Assembly: GCF_002150765.1 (NCBI RefSeq)
Contig: NZ_MUYM01000029.1
Coordinates: 1 to 35,396, forward strand
Origin: Lentzea kentuckyensis
Lineage (GTDB): Bacteria > Actinomycetota > Actinomycetes > Mycobacteriales > Pseudonocardiaceae
Reading direction: 5' to 3'
DNA length: 35,396 bases
A model generated the notes under the pieces. The model was not told where the DNA came from. It saw only the letters and a list, made by a program, of their open reading frames with translations, and searched no databases. Positions 1 through 6,770 of this stretch are shown here, one piece after another. Made by a program: the position numbers and the translations under genes. How positions within the stretch are numbered: position 1 is the stretch's first letter; each line of letters begins with the position of its first letter.

Positions 1-345
1 GGGGTGTTGACCCCGCCGCCCTTGACCGAACCCGGCCCGGTGGCTTTGGGGCCGCCCGCCTGGGTGTTGAGCCCAGGCGTGTTGACCGCGCCGCCCTTGA
101 CGTTCGGCGTCGTACCGACGGACGGGCCACCCTGCGTGTTGAGGCCCGGGGTGTTGACGCCGCCGCCCTTGACCGAACCCGGCCCAGTCGCCTTGGGACC
201 GCCCTGCGCGTTGAGGCCCGGGGTGTTGACCCCGCCGCCCTTGATCGAGTCCGGCCCGGTCGCCTTCGGTCCGCCGGGCGTGTTGAGGCCTTGCGTGTTG
301 ACGCCGCCGCCCTTGATCGAGCCGGGGCCGGTGACGTTCTTGCCC
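1..345 (-). repeat. 72-nt in-frame tandem repeats
   Basis: The same block recurs with exact 72-nt spacing: the plus-strand core ttga(g/g)cc begins at 67, 139, 211 and 283. Each unit encodes 24 residues (GGPKATGPGSVKGGGVNTPGLN plus one or two), with a diverged copy (GGPSVGTTPNVKGGAVNTPG) in the middle. The array continues past the left edge, so total copy number is unknown. Confidence 0.85.
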
Positions 346-815
346 TGCGAGTTGAGGTTGTTGACGTTCACGCCCCCGCCGGGTGGCGGCTTGGCGTTGG
401 TGCTCGTGTCGACCGAACCGAAGGTCTTGCCCTGGTTCGTGTCCGTCGTGACCGACGTCTGGTGCGTGGCCTTCAGGCCGGACTGGACGTCGGTGAACGC
501 CTTGGCGCCCTTGTCCGCCTGCGACACCGCGTTGTCGTTGGACGCGTTGAGCGCCGGCACCGCGAACAGGCCGATCGGGCCCAGCGCGTTGCCGCTGAAG
601 TTCAGGCCGCGCAGGCCACTGGAAATGCTCGACAGCCGGGACCCCAGGTCGCCCGCCTTGTTCTGCAACCCCGTCATCGAGGAGTCGCTCATGGAGTAGC
701 CGCTGTTGCCCGTCGGCCCACCGCCTCCGGTGCCCGTGGGCGAGGGAGACGGCGTCGGATTCGGCGCCGGGTTCGGGTTCGGCGACGGATTGGGATTGAC
801 GTTCCCCTTGGCCAT
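1..815 (-). CDS. T7SS-associated repeat protein, 3' end beyond window (partial)
   Basis: The minus strand is open from an ATG at 815 to the window edge, so at least 271 residues are visible and the C-terminus is missing. A GGAGA ribosome site lies about 10 nt upstream. The start is a low-complexity NPNPSPNPNPAPNPTPSPSP segment, then about 100 residues of probable helical character (SDSSMTGLQNKAGDLGSRLSS, then LNASNDNAVSQADKGAKAF), then Gly/Asn/Thr-rich 24-residue tandem repeats of the form GPKATGPGSVKGGGVNTPGLN. It is the last visible gene of a minus-strand operon with WXG, YbaB, EspG and PPE-like genes, 60 nt after its upstream neighbour. From context I infer a secreted or surface T7SS substrate. 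No enzymatic motif is visible and I do not recognise the family. Third-position GC is as high as in neighbouring genes. Confidence 0.75.
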   Translation of the reverse strand, partial: MAKGNVNPNPSPNPNPAPNPTPSPSPTGTGGGGPTGNSGYSMSDSSMTGLQNKAGDLGSRLSSISSGLRGLNFSGNALGPIGLFAVPALNASNDNAVSQADKGAKAFTDVQSGLKATHQTSVTTDTNQGKTFGSVDTSTNAKPPPGGGVNVNNLNSQGKNVTGPGSIKGGGVNTQGLNTPGGPKATGPDSIKGGGVNTPGLNAQGGPKATGPGSVKGGGVNTPGLNTQGGPSVGTTPNVKGGAVNTPGLNTQAGGPKATGPGSVKGGGVNT

Positions 816-875
816 GAGCGGCGATTCTCCAGATACTGCGTCAGAACGAACTGGGGTCCCGGCTGCCCGGGAGGA

Positions 876-2816
876 CTACGCCGACGGCCTGGTCGGACGC
901 TCGTGGGCCACGGTCGGCCGGAGCGGCTGGGCCGCGGCGCCACCCGCCTGAGGGGCACCGTCGTAGGACTGCAGCGGGTTGTAGTTCTCCTCGACCGGCG
1001 TGGCCTCGACGGTCGAGAACGCCGCGTGCGCCACGAGCGGGTTGTAGCCCTCACGCGGCTCGAGCGCCTCGAACGTGTGGGACATCTGCGTCCGCGCCAT
1101 CGGCTCGAAGCCCGCCTGCATCGGTTGCGCCGGCTCGGCTGGGGTGGCCTCGTAGCTGCTGTACATCTCCCGCGCCTGCATCGGCTGCGCGGCCTCGTGC
1201 ATCGAGCCGCCGCCGGTCATCGAGACACCGGACGTCATGGTCGAGTCCGACGCTTCCACGCGGGAGAACGCCACGGGCGCATCCGGGCGGTGCGCGGCCT
1301 GGAAGGCCTGAGGCGCCTCGACGTGGTGCGCGGCCTGGAACGCCTGGGGAGCCTCCACGCGGTGCGCGGCCTGGAAAGGCTGAGGCGCCTGTACGGCCTC
1401 CACTCGGTGCATGGGCTGCAGCGGCTGTGCGGCCTCCACACGGTGCATCGGCTGCAACTGCTGTACGGCTTCTGCACGGTGCATCGGCTGCAACTGCTGT
1501 ACGGCCTCTGCACGGTGCATCGGCTGCAGTGGCTCGACCGCGTCCATCTGCGTGCGGGCCATCGGCGCCTGAAGGGCTTCCATCCGCTGAAGGGGTTGCA
1601 TCGGCTCGACGGCGTCCATCCGCTTCAGCGCGTGCATCGGCTCCGCGGCTTCCGTGCGGTGCAACGCCTGCATCGGCTCGACCGCGCTCATCGCCCGGCG
1701 GGCCTGCACCGGCTCTGCGAGCGAGTCCATCTGCGCGGCGCCCACGCTGAACCCCGTCGGCGCGGTCGCGTCCTGCTGCACCGTGCCCACGCGGAACGCC
1801 GTCGGTGCGACCGTGTCCTGCTGCGCTGTGGCGGCATGGGGCGCGTTCGGGAGCGTCGCGGTCGCGGTCGCGTCCTGGGCCGTCTTCGACCCGGACGGGC
1901 CCCCAGGAGCACCGCCGCCACCACCGGACTTGTTGTTCGCGACGGCCTCGTCGATCTTCTTGTCGACGTCCTTCTGCGCCTTGTAGGCCTCGTAGCCGAT
2001 CTCGGCGACGTCGGCCGCGTTCTCGAAGCGCTGCCAGCCCTTGCTGATCTTGGCCATGATGTCGTCGAGGTCGCCGATCCGCTTCATCTGACGGCCGAGG
2101 GCGGCGACGACGCGGGCCACGCGGGACGCGATGTTCGTGCCCAGCGCGACCGCCTTGCCGACCGCGAAGCCGCAGAAGATCGGGATCGAGGCGCCGAAGG
2201 TCGGGATCATGGCGGCGGCCGCGAGGATCGCGCCACCGATCAGCGAACCGATCAGCTGGGCGATCAGGTCGCGGACGATGTCGCGCAGCACCGTGACGAG
2301 CATGCCCATGATCGCGACGATCTTGGCCTTCGTCTCGACGGCCTGCGCGAGCTCCTCGAGCTCCTGCGACATGCCGTCCATGCTCTTCTTGAACGCCTCG
2401 GACGACGCGCCGGTCCAGCCGTCGAACGTCGCGAGCCCGCTCTTGTGGTCCTCGGCCAGCACCCGCAGCTCGGCCGCGCGGGCCTTGGTGGCCTCGACGT
2501 TGGCCTGGATCTCCTCCGGGTTGCCCATCAGCTGGTTCAGGGCGTCACGCAGGAACGAGACGTGCTCGATCAGCCAGCCGACACCGGCACCGATGATGCT
2601 GCCCAGCGGGTCGATCGCGAGCATCACCGTGGCCGACGCCGCGCCGATGGCGTTGAACGTGATGTCCAGCGCCTTCTCGGTCTCCGACTCGGCCTCCTTG
2701 CCGATGCCGTCGATGAGGCTGCCGTAGGCCTCGATGAACAGCGAGCCCTTGAGCTTGTTCTCCTCGGTGATCTTCATCCCGGGAGGAGACGGGAGTGGCG
2801 TTTCAGGCGCGGTCAT
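876..2816 (-). CDS. Large WXG-domain T7SS substrate with 12-residue repeat tail
   Basis: A 646-residue protein. Residues about 14-260 are helical and hold a W-x-G turn (DGWTGAS, Trp near 134), as in WXG100/PPE-type helical hairpins, followed by a hydrophobic stretch (about 165-225: two likely membrane-active or buried helices, AIMGMLVTVLRDI and IGSLIGGAILAAAAMIP). After a GGGGG linker the C-terminal half is low-complexity and Gln/Met/His-rich, with 12-residue units such as HRAEAVQQLQPM and HRVEAPQAFQAA. The ATG at 2816 has AAGGA about 8 nt upstream, and this site overlaps the stop of the YbaB-like gene 9 nt away, so the two are probably translated together. The role is inferred to be a secreted ESX substrate. 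The hydrophobic section could instead make it a membrane-active effector. Confidence 0.8.
   Translation of the reverse strand: MTAPETPLPSPPGMKITEENKLKGSLFIEAYGSLIDGIGKEAESETEKALDITFNAIGAASATVMLAIDPLGSIIGAGVGWLIEHVSFLRDALNQLMGNPEEIQANVEATKARAAELRVLAEDHKSGLATFDGWTGASSEAFKKSMDGMSQELEELAQAVETKAKIVAIMGMLVTVLRDIVRDLIAQLIGSLIGGAILAAAAMIPTFGASIPIFCGFAVGKAVALGTNIASRVARVVAALGRQMKRIGDLDDIMAKISKGWQRFENAADVAEIGYEAYKAQKDVDKKIDEAVANNKSGGGGGAPGGPSGSKTAQDATATATLPNAPHAATAQQDTVAPTAFRVGTVQQDATAPTGFSVGAAQMDSLAEPVQARRAMSAVEPMQALHRTEAAEPMHALKRMDAVEPMQPLQRMEALQAPMARTQMDAVEPLQPMHRAEAVQQLQPMHRAEAVQQLQPMHRVEAAQPLQPMHRVEAVQAPQPFQAAHRVEAPQAFQAAHHVEAPQAFQAAHRPDAPVAFSRVEASDSTMTSGVSMTGGGSMHEAAQPMQAREMYSSYEATPAEPAQPMQAGFEPMARTQMSHTFEALEPREGYNPLVAHAAFSTVEATPVEENYNPLQSYDGAPQAGGAAAQPLRPTVAHERPTRPSA
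1284..1560 (-). repeat. 36-nt degenerate tandem repeats inside the WXG gene
   Basis: About seven in-frame units of 36 nt encode H(R/H)(A/V)EA(V/P)Q-(x)2-(Q/A)-(P/A)(M/A). Two units starting near 1445 and 1481 are almost identical at the DNA level. Units drift from the QPM type to the FQAA type along the protein. The unit keeps the reading frame, so it is a protein repeat, not a CRISPR. Confidence 0.8.
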
Positions 2817-2825
2817 CGCAGTTCC

Positions 2826-3338
2826 TTACCAGGGCTGGTTGTCATCGTCGTCATCGTCGTCCGCGCGGCGGCGGCCGCGGGCAGGCGCCGGCTGCGGGCC
2901 GGCCGCCGGGCGGCTCACCGGCGGGGGAGCCGGGGCGGGTTCCGGCTCGTCGTCGATCTCGTCGTAGGAGTCGGTCTGCTCGACGTCCTGCTCGTCGTCC
3001 GGGATCGAGTCCGAGACCATCTGGTAGGCCTCGGTGCCCTCGCCGAGCGGCTTGAAGAGCTCCAGGACCTGCTGCGCGGCCTGCTTCTGGGCGTGCCGCG
3101 CGGTCTCCAGGATCAGCGCGGTGAGCCGGGCAGCGCCCAGCTCGACCGCGCGGTGCCCGAGCACCAGGTTCTGCAGGCCGCCGTTGGGGCCCACCGTCAC
3201 GGTCACCGCGCCGTCCTTCGACGTCACGGTCGCGGTGGACGCCGCGAAGTTCTCCGTGAGGTCCTCCGACTTCTTCTTCAGGTCGGCCAGCTTGGCCTCG
3301 TACTCTTCGACCCACTGAGTGGGGTTCGCGGGGTTCAC
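2826..3338 (-). CDS. YbaB/EbfC family nucleoid-associated protein (EspL-like)
   Basis: A 170-residue protein starting at GTG 3338 behind GGAGG (5-nt spacing). Residues about 10-105 match the YbaB/EbfC fold: an N-terminal helix rich in Lys/Glu (VEEYEAKLADLKKKSEDL), a beta sheet with the family-typical TVTVGPNGGLQNLVL, and a C-terminal helix (ARLTALILETARHAQKQAAQQV). An acidic and Pro/Ala-rich tail follows, ending in a run of seven Asp. YbaB proteins are small DNA-binding dimers; mycobacterial ESX-1 encodes a YbaB-like protein, EspL, beside EspB/EspK genes. By context this is the corresponding T7SS member, between the EspG gene (38 nt away) and the large WXG gene (9 nt away). Whether it binds DNA or a substrate cannot be decided here. 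Confidence 0.85.
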   Translation of the reverse strand: MNPANPTQWVEEYEAKLADLKKKSEDLTENFAASTATVTSKDGAVTVTVGPNGGLQNLVLGHRAVELGAARLTALILETARHAQKQAAQQVLELFKPLGEGTEAYQMVSDSIPDDEQDVEQTDSYDEIDDEPEPAPAPPPVSRPAAGPQPAPARGRRRADDDDDDDNQPW

Positions 3339-3376
3339 ACGGTCCTCCGGCGGCGGCGGTTCAACGGCACGCCAGT

Positions 3377-4135
3377 TCAGGCGAGCACGGCGTTGATTCG
3401 GGTGGCGATGCGGTCGTTGTCGGTCGGCGAGAGGCTCAGCCAGCCGTCCGAGTTGACCATCAGGTAACGGCCCTGGTGGGTGTCGAACCAGTTGATCACG
3501 ACACCCGAGCGCTCCCGGCCGCGGGTGACGCCGAACTGGCCGCCCGCGACGCGGTTCGCCGCGAGCTCACCGAACTGCTTGGCGTCCTGAGAGGACAGAC
3601 CGGCCTGCTGCAACGCCTGCCGGTCGTCCATCTCGTCGTCGGAGCCCCACGGGTCCTCGGAGTCGTCCTGCTCCTCGGCCTCCTGCAGCGCGACGGCCTG
3701 CTGCAGAGCCTCGACCCGCACGTTCACCGCCGTGCCGGGACCGGGCTCGCCGTCGGGCAGCACCCGCACGATCTCGCGGGCGATGCCGGTCTCCCGGATC
3801 GCCAGCAGCCCCACCCGGTCGGCGTCGATGACCGCCAGCACGGCCCGGTCACCGTTGGAGACCGCGAGCGCCCGCACCGTCCGGTCGAGCCCCGCGACCG
3901 CGTCGACCGACATGGCGTGGTCGTCCAGCAGCCGCAGGTACTCCTCCAGCCGCGGGTCGTCGGCCAGACCGCGCTGCCGCAGCTCCTCGAGCGTCCGGTC
4001 GCGCAGCACCCGGCGATCCTGCTCGGTGTCGCCCTCGCTGGGCACATCGAGCGGGTACGGCATCCGGCCGAGCCCCAGCTCGTGCCACAGGACGTCGAAC
4101 TCGCGCGGGGACAACAGGAACTCGGGCGTGATCAC
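3377..4135 (-). CDS. espG: EspG-family T7SS chaperone
   Basis: A 252-residue protein that begins at GTG 4135, overlapping the stop of the PPE-like gene by 4 nt (GTGA), so translation is coupled. It opens with LLSPREFDVLWHELGLGRMPYPLDVPSEG, the conserved start of EspG proteins, and ends in the family-typical region with RERSGVVINWFDTHQGRYLM and a final helix (DNDRIATRINAVL). EspG proteins are cytosolic chaperones that bind the tip of PPE partners and keep PE-PPE dimers soluble for export by ESX. Its position directly after the PPE-like gene supports that role. Length is a little under mycobacterial EspG (about 280-300). The Glu/Asp-rich loop around residues 150-170 (EAEEQDDSEDPWGSDDEMDD) is unusually acidic. 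Confidence 0.88.
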   Translation of the reverse strand: MITPEFLLSPREFDVLWHELGLGRMPYPLDVPSEGDTEQDRRVLRDRTLEELRQRGLADDPRLEEYLRLLDDHAMSVDAVAGLDRTVRALAVSNGDRAVLAVIDADRVGLLAIRETGIAREIVRVLPDGEPGPGTAVNVRVEALQQAVALQEAEEQDDSEDPWGSDDEMDDRQALQQAGLSSQDAKQFGELAANRVAGGQFGVTRGRERSGVVINWFDTHQGRYLMVNSDGWLSLSPTDNDRIATRINAVLA

Positions 4136-5736
4136 GACGCGTCCGGCCCCTTCTTCTTGGCCTTGCCGGCACCGATCACCGACGGGGGCAGGTTCTCACC
4201 AGGGACCTCGAACAGGTCGCCGCCCATGATGTAGCTGGCCGAACGGTGTTCCTTGTCGTCCTCGCCCTTGCCACCGGCAGCCGGAGCGCCACCCATCGGG
4301 GCACCCGCACCCATGCCGGCACCCGCGGCGGAAGCGCCACCGGGACCCATGCCCATCATGCCGGGACGAGCGCCCTGGCCCTGGACACCGGCCGAGCCAC
4401 CGGGCTGCATCGCGCCACCGGCACCACCCGCGCCGCCGCCGAAGCCACCACCGCCGCCACCGCCCATCGAGGGGGAGTACGGCATCGGGCCGCCCTTCAT
4501 GCCGGCGCCGCCACCACCGCCGCCGCCACCGCCCGCACCGCCACCGGGGCCGCCGGGACCGTTGTAGCCGGGCGCCGTGGGCGTGTAGGCCGCTGGGCCC
4601 TTGAGGTTCTGCGGCGTGTAGTTCGGGTTCGCGAGGTCCTTGCCGACGACCGGGACCCGCGGGAGGTCCGGGGTGTTCTGGTTGCCGCCCGGACGGTTCC
4701 CGCCGCCCGTGCTCGGGTTGTAGCCCGTCATCTGCGGCGTGTAGGTGCTGCCGCCACCACCACCGCTGCTGCTGCTGGTGTAGGTGCTGCCGGTGTTGGC
4801 CGGACCCGAGTAGCCCGGTGCCGTCGGCGTGTACGCGGCGGCCACGTTCGTGTTCGTGCTGTTGGGGTTGTAGCCGGGCATCTGCGGCGTGTAGCCCGCG
4901 GCACCTCCGCCGGAGCCGGTGCTGCCAGGGCCGGTGTAGCCCGGCGCCGACGGCGAGTACGCGGCCGCGGCGGGCTGGTTCGCGGCACCGCCGGCGCCAC
5001 CTCCGCCACCGGCTCCCGCGCCCGTGGGCGACGGCGGCGCGGCCACCGCGGCACCCTGCGCGTGCGTCGACATGAGGGAGTCCACCCCGGTGCCGAGCGC
5101 GGGCGCGGCGCCCGAGCGGGCCGTCGCCAGCACCGGCTGCTCGACCTCGCCGGTGTTCGGGTTGAACGGCGGCTTGAAGGTCGGCACCGACGAGTCGATC
5201 TGCCGGGAGTTGTGTTCCATCGTTGTCATCACGTTGATCGCCTGGTCGTGCGCCGCGCGCGACGCGGCGTTCGCCACCGCGATGTCGGCGGCCGCGAGCA
5301 CGAAGGCGGGCGTGCCCGGCTGCGAGAGCGCCGCCGCTGCCTTGTTCCAGTCGAACTGGACCGGCGCGGGCATCTGCGCTCGGGCGGCCTCCATGACGCG
5401 GCCCTGGTCGGCGACCTTGTTGCCGACCTCGACGGCGGTACGGGCGGTCTCGTCGACCCAGTCGCCGAGCCGCTTCATCGCGGCCCGGGCGGCCTCGGCG
5501 GCGGCACCCGTCCACTTGGTCTCGGACGAGGTGATGACCGCGTTGATCGTGCGTGACGCCTCGGTCAGCTCGGAGCCGTACTTGCCCCAGTCGGAGCTGA
5601 TCTGGCCGGCCTGACCGGGGTCGTTGTTGTTGTGGACCGCGGCGTAGAGCTCGGAATGCGAGCGTGACGCCCAGTTCTGCGGGTCCGTGAGGACCGGCTT
5701 GTTCTCGATCTCTCTCGGGTCGGTCTCGGGGGGCAT
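4132..5736 (-). CDS. PPE-like WXG protein with Gly/Pro/Tyr-rich tail
   Basis: A 534-residue protein from ATG 5736, with a GAGAGG site about 10 nt upstream. Residues about 15-190 form a helical domain with an early WASRSHSELYAAV helix and a W-x-G turn (KWTGAAA, Trp near 75), resembling the actinobacterial PPE-like fold. From about residue 220 the chain is low-complexity with recurring YTPTAPGYxGP and YTPQMPGYNP units separated by Gly-rich runs. The last 35 residues are conserved-looking and contain FEVPGENLPPSVIGAGKAKKK. The partner is probably the small gene 43 nt upstream, and the EspG gene overlaps its end, so the trio looks like PE-PPE-EspG. It lacks the literal Pro-Pro-Glu start of mycobacterial PPE proteins, so the name reflects fold and context, not strict family membership. 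Confidence 0.82.
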   Translation of the reverse strand: MPPETDPREIENKPVLTDPQNWASRSHSELYAAVHNNNDPGQAGQISSDWGKYGSELTEASRTINAVITSSETKWTGAAAEAARAAMKRLGDWVDETARTAVEVGNKVADQGRVMEAARAQMPAPVQFDWNKAAAALSQPGTPAFVLAAADIAVANAASRAAHDQAINVMTTMEHNSRQIDSSVPTFKPPFNPNTGEVEQPVLATARSGAAPALGTGVDSLMSTHAQGAAVAAPPSPTGAGAGGGGGAGGAANQPAAAAYSPSAPGYTGPGSTGSGGGAAGYTPQMPGYNPNSTNTNVAAAYTPTAPGYSGPANTGSTYTSSSSGGGGGSTYTPQMTGYNPSTGGGNRPGGNQNTPDLPRVPVVGKDLANPNYTPQNLKGPAAYTPTAPGYNGPGGPGGGAGGGGGGGGGAGMKGGPMPYSPSMGGGGGGGFGGGAGGAGGAMQPGGSAGVQGQGARPGMMGMGPGGASAAGAGMGAGAPMGGAPAAGGKGEDDKEHRSASYIMGGDLFEVPGENLPPSVIGAGKAKKKGPDAS

Positions 5737-5779
5737 GACCGGCTCGCCTCTCGCGTCGATGGACTCAGCTGCCCGCGGG

Positions 5780-6160
5780 TCAGCTGTTGCCCATGTGCTT
5801 CTTCAGTTCGGCCTGGTGTTCCTCGTCGAGCTTGGTGAAGTTGTCGATCGCCTCGACGATCGAGTTCTTCGTCTGCTCGAGCACGGTGCGGTACGCGGTC
5901 ATGACGCTGACGAACGAGTACTGCTCACCCTCGGCGCGATGGGTGAACTTGTCGCGCATGGCGTCACCGACCGGGTTCGCGCCCAGAGCCGCGGGACGGG
6001 CAATGCTGGTGTTCGCACGTTCGAGCCACGAGTCGACCTGGTCGATCTGAGCCTGGAACTGCTTGCGGAGCTCCTCGCCCGCGGCCGGGTCGATCTGCAC
6101 CTGACCCGAACTGACGGTGTCCTTGAGCGGGACAGCGTCGTTGTCACCGACGATGTACAT
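5780..6160 (-). CDS. Small helical PE-like partner protein
   Basis: A 126-residue protein, first gene of the minus-strand operon. It is predicted almost entirely helical, with GEELRKQFQAQIDQVDSWLERANTSI, then a break at ARPAALGANPVGD, then a long helix through VMTAYRTVLEQTKNSIVEAIDNFTKLDEEHQAEL. A two-helix protein directly before a PPE-like gene is the usual position of a PE partner. No PE motif or clear YxxxD/E export signal is visible, so the PE label is by position. No strong Shine-Dalgarno sequence precedes ATG 6160; translation may be leaderless, or start elsewhere. No earlier in-frame start is attractive because a TAA-containing region closes nearby. Confidence 0.72.
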   Translation of the reverse strand: MYIVGDNDAVPLKDTVSSGQVQIDPAAGEELRKQFQAQIDQVDSWLERANTSIARPAALGANPVGDAMRDKFTHRAEGEQYSFVSVMTAYRTVLEQTKNSIVEAIDNFTKLDEEHQAELKKHMGNS

Positions 6161-6414
6161 GCGGGCAGTATCGGGGGTCTTATCCGTGCGTCACTCACTT
6201 TGCCGCGCACGAGTTGCCAATTGAGATTCGCGTTCACAATGCCTTGCCGCACAGCGAAACGGGCCGACGCCATGTGAACGGAAGATGATCAGGAAGATCG
6301 TTTGCGCTGGTCGTGGGAGCGCTCTCGATTGCTGCCCGTTCGGGCATTCGATCTCTGTTCACACCACCGGAACGGACTCCGGCTGTGATCACTGTGGCCT
6401 AAATCACGTAGGTG

Positions 6415-6427
6415 AACACCTGGTGTT
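6415..6427. promoter_or_regulatory. Inverted repeat AACACC-T-GGTGTT, candidate operator
   Basis: Perfect 6-bp arms around one base, in the low-GC divergent region. It lies 255 nt upstream of the minus-strand operon start and 344 nt upstream of the LAL1 start. It is a candidate protein-binding site only; it does not resemble the TGAGGGA motif. Confidence 0.3.
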
Positions 6428-6628
6428 TAGGGCTTTCTTGATGTTCGTGACGATAGCTTCGCTGGTTTACGTACCGGCTTGATCATGCCGCTGGAAGCTC
6501 GGAAGTCCTTGGCATTGCTGGAAAATCACGTCAGGACGGTATCAGGCGGGTGCGGCATCCGAGATCATCGTCGTCGGCTGGGTTACGGCCATTCGGGTGA
6601 GAACTGCGTCACGAAAGCGTCTCATTGG

Positions 6629-6646
6629 TTGGGCTGAATAGCCCAA
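6629..6646. promoter_or_regulatory. Inverted repeat TTGGGCT-GAAT-AGCCCAA
   Basis: Perfect 7-bp arms with a 4-nt centre, 125 nt upstream of the LAL1 ATG. It could be an operator or a leader hairpin of the LAL1 transcript. No T-tract follows, so it is not a standard terminator. Confidence 0.35.
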
Positions 6647-6770
6647 TCGGGCGCGGCTGGGCAAAGCTTGGCAGCGAATCGCGTCATGACGACCCGAGAC
6701 CGGCCTCTCCTGAGCGAACAGGCGTTTCGTCGCGGGTCGACGGCCGTGCGGCGACGGTGAGGAGGCTGGC

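Larger units (their letters stand above)
6161..6770. other. 610-nt divergent intergenic region
   Basis: This region separates the minus-strand substrate operon from the first LAL regulator and must hold both promoters. It is visibly less GC-rich than the rest of the window. It contains two short inverted repeats (listed separately), a self-complementary gtgatcac at 6385-6392, and a cgggggtcttatcc stretch at 6172-6185 just upstream of the PE-like start that weakly recalls the reverse complement of the motif seen elsewhere in the locus. A 65-codon plus-strand frame at 6285-6482 lacks a convincing ribosome site and coding bias, so I do not call it. Confidence 0.6.

Noticed and set aside
291..3467. 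A 1058-codon plus-strand open frame, Arg-rich
   Set aside because: It is a shadow of the minus-strand YbaB, WXG and repeat genes: Arg/His/Leu-rich, no domain, and no ribosome site.
5065..5085. A TGAGGGAGTCCACCCC stretch resembling the operator motif
   Set aside because: It is inside the PPE-like coding sequence, not palindromic, and matches only the left arm; likely chance.
6285..6482. A 65-codon plus-strand frame in the intergenic region (Cys/His-containing)
   Set aside because: No ribosome site and no codon bias; the Cys/His spacing does not form a convincing zinc motif.
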